Counted from the first letter of the stretch, positions 15,678 to 24,939 are shown. The stretch: DNA of 64,000 nucleotides from UBA5796 sp040752455 (GCA_049324115.1 JBMOMN010000009.1:62001-126000); one strand, 5' to 3'. Notes: generated from the letters alone by a model not told the origin. Translations and numbers: made by a program.

Positions 15678-18242
15678 ATGGCCGAACAACTTCATCCAAC
15701 CAACTTCCTTGCCAGGCTGAGTGCGCGCCCCAGGCGGATCATCAACGGTTTGATCATCGTGGCACTCTTGGCCGGCATTTTGCTCACCTGGCTGCACTCG
15801 TACCTCCTCTTCCACTCGCTGGCGGAGTTGTTCAGCGTGGTGGTTGCCTTTGGGGTTTTCATCGTAGCCTGGAATTCCGCGCCCCTGGTCAAAAACAATT
15901 ATCTCACCACCCTGGGGATTGGGGCCGTCTTCATCGCCCTGATTGACCTGCTCCATACCCTGGCGTATAAGGGGATGGGGATATTCACCGGCTATTCCGC
16001 CAACCTGCCCACCCAGCTCTGGCTGGCCGCCCGCTACCTGCAAGCCCTGACCCTGCTGGCAGCGCCGTTGCTCTTCCAGCGCCGCGTCCGCCGGGGGGTG
16101 CTCCTGGCAGTCTTCGCGACCCTCACGGCCGCCCTGCTGGCATCCATCTTTCTCGGCTTCTTCCCGACCGCTTACGTGGACGGCAGCGGCCTGACCCCCT
16201 TCAAAATTGCCAGCGAATACGTGATCATCGCCATCCTGGCCGCTGCCACCTACCTGCTGTGGCACAACCGGAGCGAGTTCGATTCCACCGTGTTGGGCTG
16301 GTTGACCGCTTCGATCACTGCCTCTGCGGCCGCCGAATTCGCCTTCACCTCCTACGTGGGCGTCACCGACACGGCCAACCTGCTCGGCCACATCTTCAAG
16401 ATCGTCGCATTCTACCTGCTCTACCGGGCGGTGGTGGAGACCGGCTTCGTGCGCCCGTATGACCTGATCTTCCGCAAACTCAAGCAAGACGAGGAAGCGG
16501 AACGCAAAGCGCGCGGGGAAGCCGAGGAGCAGGCCCGCGAAATGGCCCTCTTCCCCACCCTTAACCCGGACGCGGTCTTGCAGGTGGATGCGGACGGGCG
16601 GATCAGGATGGCCAACCCGGCCGCGGCCGAACTGGGGCTGGCAATCGGGACGCAGGTTGCCGAAGCGATCCCCGAACTGCGCGCCGTGGACTTCTCCGCC
16701 TGTATTGCCGCCGCGACCTCCCGGCGGGTTTACGAAGCCCCGCTGGGCGAACGGGTCCTGTTGTGGACCATTCACGGCGTTCCCGAATTGGGGCTGGCCT
16801 TCCTGTACAGTAAAGACATTACCGAGCGGATAGAGATGGAAGAAGAACTGGCCCGCTCGGCCCAGGAGTGGCAGACTACCTTCGATTCCACCAGCGACGC
16901 GATCTGGATCCTCAGCCATGACCAGCGCATCCTGCGCTCCAACAAGGCGGCAGAGCAGCTCTTTGCGCGCCCTTGCCGGGAGATGATCGGCGTCCAATGC
17001 TGGGAAATTGCCCACGGCACCGACGCGCCGATCTCCCATTGCCCCATCCTGAGGTCCAGGGTGAGCCTGCGCCGCGAGACGACCGAATTGCAGATCGGCG
17101 AGAGATGGTTCGAGGTGGTCGTGCATCCAATCCTCGAAACCGGCCACGGGCAAACGGAATGGCTGCACATCCTGACCGACATCACCGAACGCAAAATGGC
17201 TGAAACCAGGATCGAACTGGAGCGCACAAAGCTCAAAAACATCCTCGACACCATGTCCGACGGCGTTTACATCGTCAACCAGGGATTCGACCTCGAATAC
17301 GTCAACCCGGCGATCGAAAAGGAATACGGACAGACCAGCGGCGGCAAATGTTACCAGTACCTGCACGGTCTCGAAAGGATCTGTCCCTGGTGCGTGGTCG
17401 GGAGAGTGGTCCGAGGGGAAGTCATCCGCTCGGAATGGACCTCGCCGACCAACGGCAAGGTCTACGAATTGATTGATACGCCCATCCTGCAAGCGGACGG
17501 CAGCATTTCAAAGCTGGGGATCCGCCACGACATCACCCTGCTCAAGGAGAGCGAATACCAGATCAAATTGAGCCGCAAACGCCTCCAATCCCTGTCCCAC
17601 CGGCTGGTGACCATCCAAGAGAGTGAGCGGCAGTTGATCGCCCGCGAACTGCACGACGAGGCCGGGCAGATCCTGACCTCGATGAAACTCGACTTGCACC
17701 TGCTGTTGAAGAATGCCTCCCAACCGGACCTGGTATTCAAGAAAGTTTCCGAGATGGAGGATTCGGTGGACGAGATCCAGGAGAACCTCCACCGCCTGGC
17801 ATCCGCCCTGCGCCCGGCGAGCCTGGACCACCTGGGCCTGATCGCGGCCATCCGGCAGCACGTCGAATCGGTGGGAGAAAAGCAGGGGATCAGGGTCAGC
17901 TTCAAGTCCGGTGAGTTGAAGAAGCGCCTGCCGCCAATCGTCGAAACCGTCCTGTACCGGATCGTCCAGGAAGCGATGACCAACATCGTCCGCCACGCCA
18001 ACGCCGCGCGGGTGGACGTGCTGCTGACGATGCAGGAGGACAGCCTGGTCATGATCATCGAGGATAACGGGAAGGGCTTCAGTCCCGAAAACGTCCCTGC
18101 CAGCGGGCATTTGGGATTGTTCGGGATGCGGGAAAGGGCCGAAATGATCGGCGGGAAACTTTTGATCGAGAGCGCGCCCGGTCACGGGACGACCGTGAAG
18201 GTCGAAGTGAGTTACGACACCCCCACACCCGAATCGGAATAA
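15678..18242 (+). CDS. Sensor histidine kinase with MASE3 membrane domain and PAS domains
   Basis: 854 residues. The first ~235 form a MASE3-type integral membrane sensor of seven or so helices (SAPLVKNNYLTTLGIGAVF, LIDLLHTLAYKGMGIF are typical). Three PAS-like segments follow (~270-390, 395-505, 515-625; the last has a CYQYLHG...CPWC pattern), then HisKA_3 with phospho-acceptor His659 (ARELHDEAGQIL) and HATPase_c. The PAS cysteines could hold a cofactor, which is inference. It is transcribed away from the siroheme operon and is only 3 nt from the GH4 gene. No response regulator follows directly, so its partner lies elsewhere. Confidence 0.92.
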   Translation: MAEQLHPTNFLARLSARPRRIINGLIIVALLAGILLTWLHSYLLFHSLAELFSVVVAFGVFIVAWNSAPLVKNNYLTTLGIGAVFIALIDLLHTLAYKGMGIFTGYSANLPTQLWLAARYLQALTLLAAPLLFQRRVRRGVLLAVFATLTAALLASIFLGFFPTAYVDGSGLTPFKIASEYVIIAILAAATYLLWHNRSEFDSTVLGWLTASITASAAAEFAFTSYVGVTDTANLLGHIFKIVAFYLLYRAVVETGFVRPYDLIFRKLKQDEEAERKARGEAEEQAREMALFPTLNPDAVLQVDADGRIRMANPAAAELGLAIGTQVAEAIPELRAVDFSACIAAATSRRVYEAPLGERVLLWTIHGVPELGLAFLYSKDITERIEMEEELARSAQEWQTTFDSTSDAIWILSHDQRILRSNKAAEQLFARPCREMIGVQCWEIAHGTDAPISHCPILRSRVSLRRETTELQIGERWFEVVVHPILETGHGQTEWLHILTDITERKMAETRIELERTKLKNILDTMSDGVYIVNQGFDLEYVNPAIEKEYGQTSGGKCYQYLHGLERICPWCVVGRVVRGEVIRSEWTSPTNGKVYELIDTPILQADGSISKLGIRHDITLLKESEYQIKLSRKRLQSLSHRLVTIQESERQLIARELHDEAGQILTSMKLDLHLLLKNASQPDLVFKKVSEMEDSVDEIQENLHRLASALRPASLDHLGLIAAIRQHVESVGEKQGIRVSFKSGELKKRLPPIVETVLYRIVQEAMTNIVRHANAARVDVLLTMQEDSLVMIIEDNGKGFSPENVPASGHLGLFGMRERAEMIGGKLLIESAPGHGTTVKVEVSYDTPTPESE

Positions 18243-18245
18243 TTT

Positions 18246-19535
18246 ATGAAAATCACTGTCATCGGAGGCGGCTCGACCTATACGCCCGAACTGGTGGACG
18301 GCTTCCTCGCCAGCGCCGGCCGCCTGCCTCTCGAAGAACTCTGGTTGATGGACGTTGACCGGGAACGGCTCGACATCGTCGGCGGGTTCGCCCGGCGCAT
18401 GGTCGAAGCGAAGGGCGGGTCGTTCGAGGTGATCCTCTCGACGGACCGGCGCGAAGCGGTTGCGGAAGCCTCTTACGTCATCACCCAGTTGCGGGTCGGG
18501 ATGATGCCCGCCCGGCGCGGCGACGAGTACCTGGGCCGGCGTCACGGCCTGATCGGGCAGGAGACCACCGGCGTGGGCGGCATGGCCAAAGCCCTGCGGA
18601 CGATCCCGGTCATTCTCGACATCGCCGGGGACATCCGTGAAGCCGCCCCGGGCGCGCTGCTGCTCAACTTCACCAACCCGGCCGGGCTGGTCACCGAAGC
18701 CCTCACCCGCCACGCCCCGGAGGTCCCGGCTGTGGGTGTTTGCAACGTGGGAATCACCACGAAAATGAAAATCCTGGAAAACCTTGCGAAGTTCACCGGC
18801 CAGGAGATCGGCGAGGAGCGGGCCATGCTGAAAACCCTCGGCCTCAACCACCTCACCTGGCACTTCGGCTTCGAACTCGACGGCGAGGACATCTGGCCGC
18901 AGCTTTTCCCGGCGTTCGTCGAGATGGTGAAGCAGGAAGAAAATCCCGAATGGGACCCCCGCACGCTCGAAACGCTCGGCATGATCCCAAATTATTACCT
19001 GCAATATTTCTACTACACCGACAAAAAGCTCAAGGCCCAGGAGAACTGGCCGCCCTCCCGCGCCGAGGAAGTGATGGAGATCGAAAAGGACCTGCTGCGC
19101 CAGTACGCCGACCCGGGCCTGACCACACCTCCCGCCGGCCTGATGAAGCGCGGCGGCGCGTATTACTCGACCCTGGCAGCCCAGTTGATCAACTCGCACT
19201 TCAACAACCTGGGACAGGTCCACACCGTCAACGCGCGGAACGACGGCGCGGTCCGGGATTGGCCGGCGGACTGGGTGCTGGAACTGCCCGCCAGGGTGGA
19301 CCGCCACGGCGTCCACCCGCTCGGATCGGACCCGTTGCCTGAATCCTGCTTCGGACTGATCGCCTCGGTCAAGAGGTACGAGCTTCTCACCGTCCAGGCC
19401 GCCGTCTTCGGCGACCGCAGCGCCGCCCGCCAGGCCCTGCTGGCCCACCCGCTCGGCCCCGGCGCAGACAGGGTCCAGGCTGTCCTGGACGACATGCTGG
19501 CGACGAACCGCCGGTGGCTGCCGCAATTCGAGTGA
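18246..19535 (+). CDS. Glycoside hydrolase family 4 enzyme (6-phospho-beta-glucosidase type)
   Basis: 429 residues with GH4 landmarks: an N-terminal NAD-binding GGGSTYTPEL, the LLNFTNPAGLVTEA motif, GVCNVGITTKM with the metal-binding Cys, and GLNHLTW. GH4 enzymes cleave glycosides by a redox mechanism that needs NAD+ and Mn2+. The CN(V/x)G and NHL motifs point to the phospho-beta-glucosidase branch rather than alpha-galactosidase. It forms a unit with the upstream kinase (3 nt gap) and the downstream sugar-kinase-like gene (7 nt gap), suggesting phosphorylation followed by cleavage of an imported sugar. Confidence 0.92.
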   Translation: MKITVIGGGSTYTPELVDGFLASAGRLPLEELWLMDVDRERLDIVGGFARRMVEAKGGSFEVILSTDRREAVAEASYVITQLRVGMMPARRGDEYLGRRHGLIGQETTGVGGMAKALRTIPVILDIAGDIREAAPGALLLNFTNPAGLVTEALTRHAPEVPAVGVCNVGITTKMKILENLAKFTGQEIGEERAMLKTLGLNHLTWHFGFELDGEDIWPQLFPAFVEMVKQEENPEWDPRTLETLGMIPNYYLQYFYYTDKKLKAQENWPPSRAEEVMEIEKDLLRQYADPGLTTPPAGLMKRGGAYYSTLAAQLINSHFNNLGQVHTVNARNDGAVRDWPADWVLELPARVDRHGVHPLGSDPLPESCFGLIASVKRYELLTVQAAVFGDRSAARQALLAHPLGPGADRVQAVLDDMLATNRRWLPQFE

Positions 19536-19542
19536 AGCGACT

Positions 19543-20283
19543 ATGAAATATTTCCTCGGTTTCGATGTCGGCTCATCCAAAACCCACGCCCTGGTCGCGG
19601 ACGAAAGCGGCCGCTGCCTCGGCTTCGGCAAAGCCTGGGGCGGCAACCACCAGACGGTCGGCTACGACGGCCTGGCGGACGCCCTCCAGCAAGCCTTCGA
19701 GCAGGCCCGCCAAACGGCCAACGTGACGGCTGAACAGATCGCCGGCGCGGGCTTCGGCGTGGCCGGTTACGATTTCCCCTCCGACCGGGAGCCGCATCTC
19801 GAAGCGATTGCCCGGCTCGGCCTGTCCTGCCCGGTCGAGGTGGTCAACGACGGCCTCAACGGATTGCTGGCCGGCGCCTCGCACGGGATCGGGGTCAACG
19901 TCACGGCTGGGTCTTCGGTCAACTGCTGCGGGCGGGGGCCGAACGGCGAGACCGGCCGCATCGTCGGCAACGGTTCGGCCTTCGGCGAGTTCGGCGGGGG
20001 CATGGAGATCGTCAGGAAGGGGCTGCACATGGTCAACTACGCCTGGATCAGGCGCATCCCGCCCACCGCCCTAACCGCCGTCTACCTCGACGCCACCGGC
20101 GCCAGGGACGAACTCGACCTGATGGAAGGCCTCTCCACCGAGTATTACCACCTGTTCCCGTTCATCGCCGTCAGGGTCTTCGAGGCTGCCCGGGCCGGTG
20201 ACGCCGCGGCGCGGGAGGTCATCCGCTGGGCGGGCGAGGAACTCGGCGCGCTGGCCGGCTACGAAGGTGTACAATATCGATAA
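19543..20283 (+). pseudogene. BadF/BcrA-type ATPase (N-acetylglucosamine kinase-like), C-terminally truncated
   Basis: 246 residues remain. FGFDVGSSKTHALVAD-like phosphate-1 (actual FLGFDVGSSKTHALVAD), GAGFGVAGYD and the NDGLNGLLAG and GNGSAFGEFGGG motifs identify an ASKHA sugar kinase of the BadF family. Intact members are ~300-340 residues; here the protein stops after EELGALAGYEGVQYR, so the final helices and the last adenosine-binding strand are missing. Base composition drops sharply from ~20265 onward, which marks a recombination junction. It could keep partial activity, but a broken gene is more likely. GH4 next door fits a sugar kinase. Confidence 0.75.
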
Positions 20284-20716
20284 AATAGCAATGGATGAAA
20301 AAACCAATGTGGGCGGCACAGGCACGAATATGTACGACATTTACACTACGATAAACAGTGATGCTTACCTGGGAACCGAGTTTCCCAATCCGAATGGGAT
20401 GGAAGGGTATTGGTTAGATCTAGCACAGAATGAGGTTAATCTTTTCTACAAAATATCGTTTGATGTTTCGCATGGGTATGCTTTGATCACTGGATTAATG
20501 ACGAAGGGAATGCCGGGTTGGGAAACGTATGATGCGCCGCATATTGTGAGCGTTATCGGATATAAGATTGATCAAACAACAACTACAACAACTGTCACTG
20601 TCACATACACCGATACGGCACCACGTTTGGCAGGGTTTACCGGTAGATATAGAAACACTGTCAAAATTGCCAAATTTTTCGGTTTTGTCTCGCGGCTTAA
20701 TACATTAATCTGGTAG
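20267..20716 (+). pseudogene. C39-like peptidase fragment, N-terminus missing
   Basis: An open frame of ~150 codons, AT-richer than its neighbours. The stretch TKGMPGWETYDAPHIVSVIG resembles the His-bearing half of C39-type (bacteriocin-processing-like) peptidases, and VTYTDTAPRLAGFTG resembles the following loop. The catalytic Cys half is absent. The frame continues upstream only as a shadow of the kinase, so no good start exists; GTG 20267 is the first codon after the composition change. Probably a transferred fragment joined to the kinase by deletion. Family assignment is tentative. Confidence 0.45.
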
Positions 20717-20743
20717 TTTTTTGATGGATTTGTATGAGTACGC

Positions 20744-20782
20744 AAATTGGCAAGATTGGCATGATGCCAATCTTGCCAATTT
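20744..20782. repeat. Near-perfect 39-bp palindrome
   Basis: Arms of 19 bp (20744-20762 and 20764-20782) around a single G. Each arm is built from two ATTGGCA-like units. It lies between the C39 fragment and the lipoprotein gene and is followed by TTTAAAA; it could act as a terminator. The ATTGGCAA core recurs in the hairpin at 31631-31666. Confidence 0.75.
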
Positions 20783-20854
20783 AAAATCAGCTGAGGCGGT
20801 AATTCTGTATTTCGGCTTTGGCAATAACCTCAAACCGTAATTATGTGAGGAACT

Positions 20855-22048
20855 ATGCAAAAAACGTTGTTAGCTTCTTTGACCATCTTAATATTGTTGG
20901 CTAGCTGTTCAACATCTGTCACTCCTGATGCCACAATGTCTCAGGTAACCACTTCTGCCCCAGCAAATGCTAGCCAACCGACTGTCGTAATGTCCCAGAC
21001 AATAACACCTACTCCATCGTCCATCCACCTGCCAGTTGATGTAGCGCAACAGGCAATAACCTTTTCGCCCAAGATTTCCAGCAGCATGACCATAGAGAAT
21101 CAGTATATAGCCAGGATCATGCTCGATGGAACATATCTCTACTGGACAGTGTATGATCAAATTGATACTATTTTCCGCACTCCATTGAACGGAGACACCA
21201 TCGAAAAGTTTGTTACTTCAAAGTTTGAAGGCGGCAATATCGAAGTGATGCCATGGGTTTTAGCAGGGGATTGGTTCATTTATCTCGACCATGATAATTC
21301 GGGGATTGAGGCAAACTGGGGACTGCGGGCAAAAAATTTACAGGATAACAGCGAAAAAATCATGCTATCAGGGAGGGGAATCTATGCTGCCGCTTTTAAC
21401 CTGTTTATAAGTGTATCCGGTGAGTGGATCGCCTGGAGCCGGCTCCTGCCAAACGAGCTGGGGACTTGTGACGAGTCGGTTTTAGGCTTGAGCAACCTGA
21501 ATACGAATGAACAGATCGAGCTGGACCGGGTGTGCATCGAACAGGCCATGTGGACTTTAGTCAGCCTTTCCAACCATATCCTGATAGCTGAACAAGATCT
21601 TCCCGATGCCAAAGGCGGTGGTAACAATTTGTATCTCTTTGATATAGCCAAAAAGCAAGATACACCCATGCTAATTGCAGCCAATGCGAGCATGCCTGAC
21701 ATTTCTTCTCCCTGGATCGTCTGGAAAAATGCCCCCCGTTTTGACTGGGGACTTAGCAACAGTGTTTACAACGTGAACGATAAAACGCAGCGTAATTTTA
21801 CGGTTCCCGGCGAAAATCCAACCGATCCCCAATTGACAGAACATTGGCTTTACTGGCTTATTGAGGAGGGGTCGGGTGTAGACGGTATTTATTTGTATGA
21901 TTTAGAGAAAGAACAGGCTTGGAAGATACCTCCCCCAGATGAAGGAGCATTCAGTGACATAGCAATTTATGGTCAGTGGATTGCCTGGAGTATTAGTAGC
22001 GATTATGCAGGTGGTGATTCAATTTTGGAATGGGGAGAACTGCCATAA
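20855..22048 (+). CDS. Predicted lipoprotein with propeller-like repeats
   Basis: 397 residues. The N-terminus is a lipoprotein signal peptide with lipobox LLASC (Cys at 18), followed by a Ser/Thr/Pro linker. The body has repeated W-rich strands (YLYWTVYDQ, DWFIYLDHD, EWIAWSRLL, HWLYWLIEE, QWIAWSISS), which fit a beta-propeller of the surface-receptor or TolB-like kind. GAGG lies 5 nt upstream of the ATG. Base composition is lower in GC than the surroundings and similar to the C39 fragment, so both probably arrived together. Function unknown; extracellular binding is likely. Confidence 0.75.
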   Translation: MQKTLLASLTILILLASCSTSVTPDATMSQVTTSAPANASQPTVVMSQTITPTPSSIHLPVDVAQQAITFSPKISSSMTIENQYIARIMLDGTYLYWTVYDQIDTIFRTPLNGDTIEKFVTSKFEGGNIEVMPWVLAGDWFIYLDHDNSGIEANWGLRAKNLQDNSEKIMLSGRGIYAAAFNLFISVSGEWIAWSRLLPNELGTCDESVLGLSNLNTNEQIELDRVCIEQAMWTLVSLSNHILIAEQDLPDAKGGGNNLYLFDIAKKQDTPMLIAANASMPDISSPWIVWKNAPRFDWGLSNSVYNVNDKTQRNFTVPGENPTDPQLTEHWLYWLIEEGSGVDGIYLYDLEKEQAWKIPPPDEGAFSDIAIYGQWIAWSISSDYAGGDSILEWGELP

Positions 22049-22068
22049 GGGAAAAGGTGAAAGATAGA

Positions 22069-22101
22069 AAAGCGGCCCTGTGAATTTCACAGGGCCGCTT
22101 T
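22069..22101. terminator. Bidirectional terminator hairpin
   Basis: A 15-bp perfect stem (22069-22083 with 22087-22101, AAAGCGGCCC...) and a 3-nt loop between convergent genes. On the minus strand it is followed by a T-rich run (TTTTCTATC). Confidence 0.85.
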
Positions 22102-22122
22102 CGATTCACTTGAACAGGCCGT

Positions 22123-22788
22123 TCAGCCCAAATTTTCCTTGAGAAACGCCAACGTCCGCTCCCAGGCCAGGGAGGCCGCGGCCGGAGCGTATTCGGGCCG
22201 GTCGCTTTCGACGAACCAGTGGCTCACGCCGGGATACACGTGAATGATGACATCCAGCCCGGCGGCTTTCATCTCCGTTTCCACCGCCCGCACGCCTGCC
22301 AGCGGCTCCCACTCGTCGTTGTCGCTGAAATGGCCCAGGATCTTGGATTTGACCTTGTTGAAATCCACGCCGTAAATGCCGTAGAACAAGACCGTAGCAG
22401 CGACCTCGTCGGGAGCGTACTGCGCTGCCACCAGCGACCAGGCCGCCCCGAACGAAAAGCCCACCACGCCGATCTTGCCGCCGGTGCGGGCGAGTAATGC
22501 GTCTTTGGCGGCCATGACCGTATCGCCGACGAGCCGGGTGTCGCTGTTCTCCGCCAATTCAGTAGCGGCTTCGATGGTCGCGGCAACCTGCCCGGCGAAC
22601 AGGTCGGGGGCCAGGACAGTGAACCCCTGTTCAGCCAAATGGTCACAAACTTCCTTGAAGAACGGCTTGAGTCCCCACCAGGCGTGCAACAATAAAACGC
22701 CGGGGCCGCCGTTTTCGGGCGCGGCCAGGTAAGCCTTGACCGGCTGCCCGTTGACTTCCAACGTTAAATCTGACTTTTGGATTGACAT
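22123..22788 (-). CDS. Dienelactone-hydrolase-family alpha/beta hydrolase
   Basis: 221 residues. Alpha/beta hydrolase fold with GVLLLHAWWGL for the oxyanion region, nucleophile elbow GFSFGAA, acid in SDNDEWEP and catalytic His in GVSHWFV. Classical dienelactone hydrolase uses Cys at the elbow; here it is Ser, so the activity is more likely a serine esterase or hydrolase of unknown substrate. ATG at 22788 is preceded by AAAGGAG. It is the last gene of the run that begins with the oxo-acid dehydrogenase. Confidence 0.88.
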   Translation of the reverse strand: MSIQKSDLTLEVNGQPVKAYLAAPENGGPGVLLLHAWWGLKPFFKEVCDHLAEQGFTVLAPDLFAGQVAATIEAATELAENSDTRLVGDTVMAAKDALLARTGGKIGVVGFSFGAAWSLVAAQYAPDEVAATVLFYGIYGVDFNKVKSKILGHFSDNDEWEPLAGVRAVETEMKAAGLDVIIHVYPGVSHWFVESDRPEYAPAAASLAWERTLAFLKENLG

Positions 22789-22844
22789 TTTTTCTCCTTT
22801 TCCCCGATGATAATAGAACGGATGTTTCAAGTCAAGGGCCGGGT

Positions 22845-23447
22845 TCAGCGCCGGGCCGTCATCAGGAAGACCGGATACTCCCGGCCGCTCTTGGGGATGC
22901 TGTAAACGGTCGAGAAACTCACCCCCGCAAACCCGGCGGCCTCGACCCGGTGTTGCAATGTCTCCCGCCCAAACCCCAAATGGACGTCGGCCGAGCCGTC
23001 GGTGTGGAAGCTGCCGTCCTCCTGGTCGAGATCGGCCGCGACCAGCCACCCGCCCGGGTTCAGGATCTGGTGGAATTTACGCAGGATGCCGTCGGTATCG
23101 GGGATGTGGTGGAGCACCATCAGCGAGTAGGTGACGTCGAAACGGCCAGCCGGCAAAGGGTCCGAGGCGAGATCGAGCCGGACCGGGTGGAGGGTCGCCG
23201 TTTTCGCGGCTTTGATCTTGTCCGACAGCACCTCCAGCATCCCCGCCGACGTATCCGCCAGGGTGATCGAGGCGAAGTCATCCCGCAGGAAGAAGCTCAG
23301 CAATCCCGTCCCACAGCCGTATTCGAGGGCCGTCATGCCGGGACGGAGGTCCAGCGCCGCCCGGATGGCCTCGGCCACGACCCGGGCCCGCTCCACTTTC
23401 AGCGGGTCCGAGTCCCAATCTTTGGCGCGTGAGTCGAAATCTGTCAT
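22845..23447 (-). CDS. Class I SAM-dependent methyltransferase
   Basis: 200 residues with motif I ALEYGCGTGLLSFFL, motif II acidic strand (ITLADTS) and the post-motif FDVTYSLMVLHHIPD seen in small-molecule methyltransferases of the UbiE/Methyltransf_11 group. GAGAGG is 4-5 nt upstream of the ATG at 23447. A short palindromic repeat separates it from the E2 gene. Substrate not predictable. Confidence 0.85.
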   Translation of the reverse strand: MTDFDSRAKDWDSDPLKVERARVVAEAIRAALDLRPGMTALEYGCGTGLLSFFLRDDFASITLADTSAGMLEVLSDKIKAAKTATLHPVRLDLASDPLPAGRFDVTYSLMVLHHIPDTDGILRKFHQILNPGGWLVAADLDQEDGSFHTDGSADVHLGFGRETLQHRVEAAGFAGVSFSTVYSIPKSGREYPVFLMTARR

Positions 23448-23456
23448 TTTGCCTCT

Positions 23457-23516
23457 CGCCACGGAGTCACAGAGTCACGGAGTTTTTTATTTTCTCAGTG
23501 TCTCCGTGACCCTGTG
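23457..23516. repeat. Short direct repeats with inverted copy (CACGGAG type)
   Basis: Units ACGGAGTC, ACAGAGTC, ACGGAG in tandem, then T-rich spacer, then CTCCGTGACCCTGTGG. Arms GTCACGGAG (23474-23482) and CTCCGTGAC (23502-23510) pair. One of several related intergenic elements in the window. Confidence 0.75.
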
Positions 23517-23517
23517 G

Positions 23518-24852
23518 CTAACTCCAATTCTCCAGCGTCTCTTTGACCTTCGCCAGGAACCAGTCCGCCGAGGCCCCGTCCAGGATGCGGTGGTCGAAGA
23601 CGAAGGAGAGATAGACCATCGGGCGGATGGCGAGGGAATCGTTGCCGTCGGCATCGGTGACGACCACCGCCCGCTTTTGCATCGCCCCCACGCCCAGGAT
23701 GCCGCACTGTGGCTGGTTGATGACCGGGAAGGCGAACAGCGAGCCGCTGATGCCGTGGTTGGTCAGCGTGAACGTGCCGCCCTTGACCTCGTCCGGTTGC
23801 AGTTTCTTCGTCCGGGCGCGGTTGGCCAGGTCGTTGACGGCGCGGGCCATCCCCAGCAGCGACAGCCCGTCCGCGCCTTTGATGACCGGCACGATCAAGC
23901 CCTCTTCGCCGAGCGAGGTCGCCATGCCGAGGTTGATGGACGGGTGAATGAGCAATCCCTCGTCCGACCAGGACGAGTTGACGGCCGGGTAGGCTTTCAA
24001 TCCCGCCACGATGGCCTGCATGAAATAGGCCGTAAAAGTCAGGTTGACGCCGTCGCGGGCAAAAAGGGATTTGTTGGCAGCGCGGTGCCTGACCACCCGG
24101 CTCATGTCCACCTCCATCACGGTCAGCACGTGCGGCGAGGTGTGCTTCGACATGACCATGTGCTCGGCGATCTGTTTGCGGATGAGGCTGTGTTTGATGA
24201 GTTGGTCGCCTGCGGCGGGGGTCACGACCGGCGCAACGGGTTGTGCAGGGAGTGTAGCGTGCTGCGTGGTTTGTGGGGCTGGCTGAGCTCTGATGGCAGA
24301 CGGCTGACGGCTCTCTACAAACTTCAACACATCATTCTTCGTGATGCGCCCGTTCAAGCCTGTGCCGGGGACTTCCTGCAAATTGACGCCATGCTCCGCG
24401 GCGATCTTGGCGACGACCGGGGAGATGAAGCCTAAATCCATGCTGCGTGTTGCGTGCTGCATCGCGGGCGGGGAATCCGCTCCCAAATCCGCTGCCATCC
24501 GTTTCTCCGCTTCAACATCCGCTTCCATCCGTTGCTCCGCTTCAACATCCGCTTCCATCCGTTTCTTCGCTACAATATCCGCTGCCACATCCGTTGCCAC
24601 ATCCGCTGCCTCGCCGGGCTGTCCGATCAGCGCCAGCAGCGCGCCGACCTTCGCCACCGCGCCTTCTCCCATTTCGATTTTCAGCACCACGCCCGAAGCC
24701 GGGGCCGGGATTTCGGTGTCCACCTTGTCGGTGTTGACCTCCAGCAGCGGCTCGTATTCATTGATCGCTTCGCCTTCCTGCTTGAGCCATTTCGTGACCG
24801 TGACTTCTTCCACGCCCTCGCCGAGCAGGGGAACCAGGACTTTTGTTGCCAT
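23518..24852 (-). CDS. Dihydrolipoamide acyltransferase (E2) of a 2-oxo-acid dehydrogenase complex
   Basis: 444 residues in three parts. Residues 1-80: a lipoyl domain with lipoyl-lysine in EVNTDKVDTEI. Residues ~150-190: a peripheral-subunit-binding domain (ISPVVAKIAAEHGVNLQEVP). Residues ~220-444: the catalytic acyltransferase domain with the active-site FDHRILDGA. The linker after the lipoyl domain is unusual: three 10-residue repeats (RMEADVEAE) made from 30-bp DNA repeats. It is transcribed after the fused E1 gene with an 87-nt gap that holds a palindromic repeat. Substrate is probably branched-chain oxo acids, from the E1 type. Confidence 0.93.
   Translation of the reverse strand: MATKVLVPLLGEGVEEVTVTKWLKQEGEAINEYEPLLEVNTDKVDTEIPAPASGVVLKIEMGEGAVAKVGALLALIGQPGEAADVATDVAADIVAKKRMEADVEAEQRMEADVEAEKRMAADLGADSPPAMQHATRSMDLGFISPVVAKIAAEHGVNLQEVPGTGLNGRITKNDVLKFVESRQPSAIRAQPAPQTTQHATLPAQPVAPVVTPAAGDQLIKHSLIRKQIAEHMVMSKHTSPHVLTVMEVDMSRVVRHRAANKSLFARDGVNLTFTAYFMQAIVAGLKAYPAVNSSWSDEGLLIHPSINLGMATSLGEEGLIVPVIKGADGLSLLGMARAVNDLANRARTKKLQPDEVKGGTFTLTNHGISGSLFAFPVINQPQCGILGVGAMQKRAVVVTDADGNDSLAIRPMVYLSFVFDHRILDGASADWFLAKVKETLENWS
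24491..24580 (-). repeat. Three tandem 30-bp repeats inside the E2 linker
   Basis: 24491-24520, 24521-24550 and 24551-24580 are near-identical 30-mers encoding RM(E/A)AD(V/L)-type decapeptides. They extend the hinge between the lipoyl and subunit-binding domains. Being in frame (30 bp), copy number could change without breaking the gene. Confidence 0.85.
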
Positions 24853-24873
24853 AAGTGCTCCTTGAGTTCATCT

Positions 24874-24932
24874 GCTAATCTTCGCGAATTTTCACAAAAA
24901 AAGGCGATTAGCGAAGATTAGCGAAAATTCGA
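24874..24932. repeat. Palindromic repeat (GATTAGCGAA type)
   Basis: GCTAATCTTCGC (24874-24885) pairs with GCGAAGATTAGC (24911-24922); the right arm region is a direct repeat of GATTAGCGAA. Lies between the E1 and E2 genes. Confidence 0.8.
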
Positions 24933-24939
24933 GGATAAA

